Assembly (NCBI GenBank): GCA_023257055.1
Contig: JALRDG010000040.1
Location: forward strand, 1 to 5,736
Direction of reading: 5' to 3'
DNA from: Candidatus Saccharimonadia bacterium
GTDB taxonomy: Bacteria > Patescibacteriota > Saccharimonadia > Saccharimonadales > Saccharimonadaceae
DNA: 5,736 bases
Every line of letters starts with the position of its first letter. The stretch's first letter is position 1. Under the pieces are notes generated by a model. It had not been told where the DNA came from. It saw only the letters and a program-made list of their open reading frames with translations, and searched no databases. A program made the translations under genes and the position numbers. Shown here in pieces: positions 5,669-5,736 of this stretch.

Positions 5669-5712
5669 TACTCTCTTTAAAATATTTGTCGATTTTTATT
5701 GAAATAATATAA
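5669..5712 (+). other. AT-rich spacer between the broken tRNA-Thr and the next tRNA
   Basis: Forty-four bases, strongly AT-rich compared with the rest of the window, replacing the expected tRNA-Thr 3' end. No gene, clear terminator or properly spaced promoter is visible; TAATAT at 5705-5710 sits too close to the following tRNA to start it. Confidence 0.5.
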
Positions 5713-5736
5713 CGGGATATGACGCAGTCTGGTAGC
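5713..5736 (+). tRNA. Probable tRNA-Pro, 5' end only (cut by window edge)
   Basis: CGGGATA, TG, ACGC, AGTCTGGTA, GC follows the tRNA layout of a 7-nt acceptor strand, two linker bases, a D-stem and a D-loop with GG. C at position 1 with this D-arm is typical of bacterial tRNA-Pro; the other common C1 tRNA, initiator tRNA-fMet, is a less likely alternative. The anticodon is outside the window, so identity is not proven. Confidence 0.65.

Noticed and set aside
1..5736. CRISPR array, insertion sequence, toxin-antitoxin pair or phage gene
   Set aside because: No regularly spaced repeats, transposase or integrase motifs, or paired small ORFs were seen on either strand.

Overview
This 5.7-kb window is dense bacterial chromosome with informational and core genes, short intergenic gaps and the standard genetic code (TGA ends the pseudouridine synthase gene in an ATGA overlap). 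No mobile-element gene is visible. The compact delta-prime subunit without a zinc module, very short spacers and apparent leaderless or short-leader starts would fit a small-genome bacterium such as the Patescibacteria/CPR (Saccharibacteria-like). That placement is inference; no rRNA or lineage-defining marker is present.

Left block, + strand (1-3727): a tightly packed row of four genes. They are the 3' part of tryptophanyl-tRNA synthetase (trpS, HIGH-motif end lies outside the window), an RluA-family rRNA pseudouridine synthase with an unusual N-terminal domain, a HolB-like DNA polymerase III delta-prime subunit, and a membrane-anchored TPR protein. The first three are spaced +3 nt and -4 nt apart and look like one operon. 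The TPR gene can also be read from an extended -10 promoter that overlaps the delta-prime stop codon and leaves almost no 5' leader.

Middle (3728-4071): a free-standing 44-codon gene with near-consensus promoter, strong ribosome binding site and its own terminator, then a second terminator facing the other way.

Right block, - strand (4072-4585), in transcription order: tRNA-Thr(GGU), a PspC-domain membrane protein, and ribosomal protein bL33. The 29-nt gap between the tRNA and pspC is exactly filled by a promoter-like sequence. Further right, also on the - strand, is an unrecognised 260-residue protein (4667-5449) with its own promoter, a dyad in its leader and a strong hairpin after its stop.

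Right edge, + strand (5531-5736): a tRNA-rich but damaged-looking strip. A well-formed promoter leads into a tRNA-Thr(UGU) whose sequence is canonical through the T-loop and then stops matching, so it has no T-stem closure or acceptor 3' strand. It is followed by the 5' end of a probable tRNA-Pro cut by the window edge. A D-arm-like fragment lies upstream of the promoter. This is either a recombination or integration scar at a tRNA gene, or an assembly chimera, and is the most unusual point in the window.
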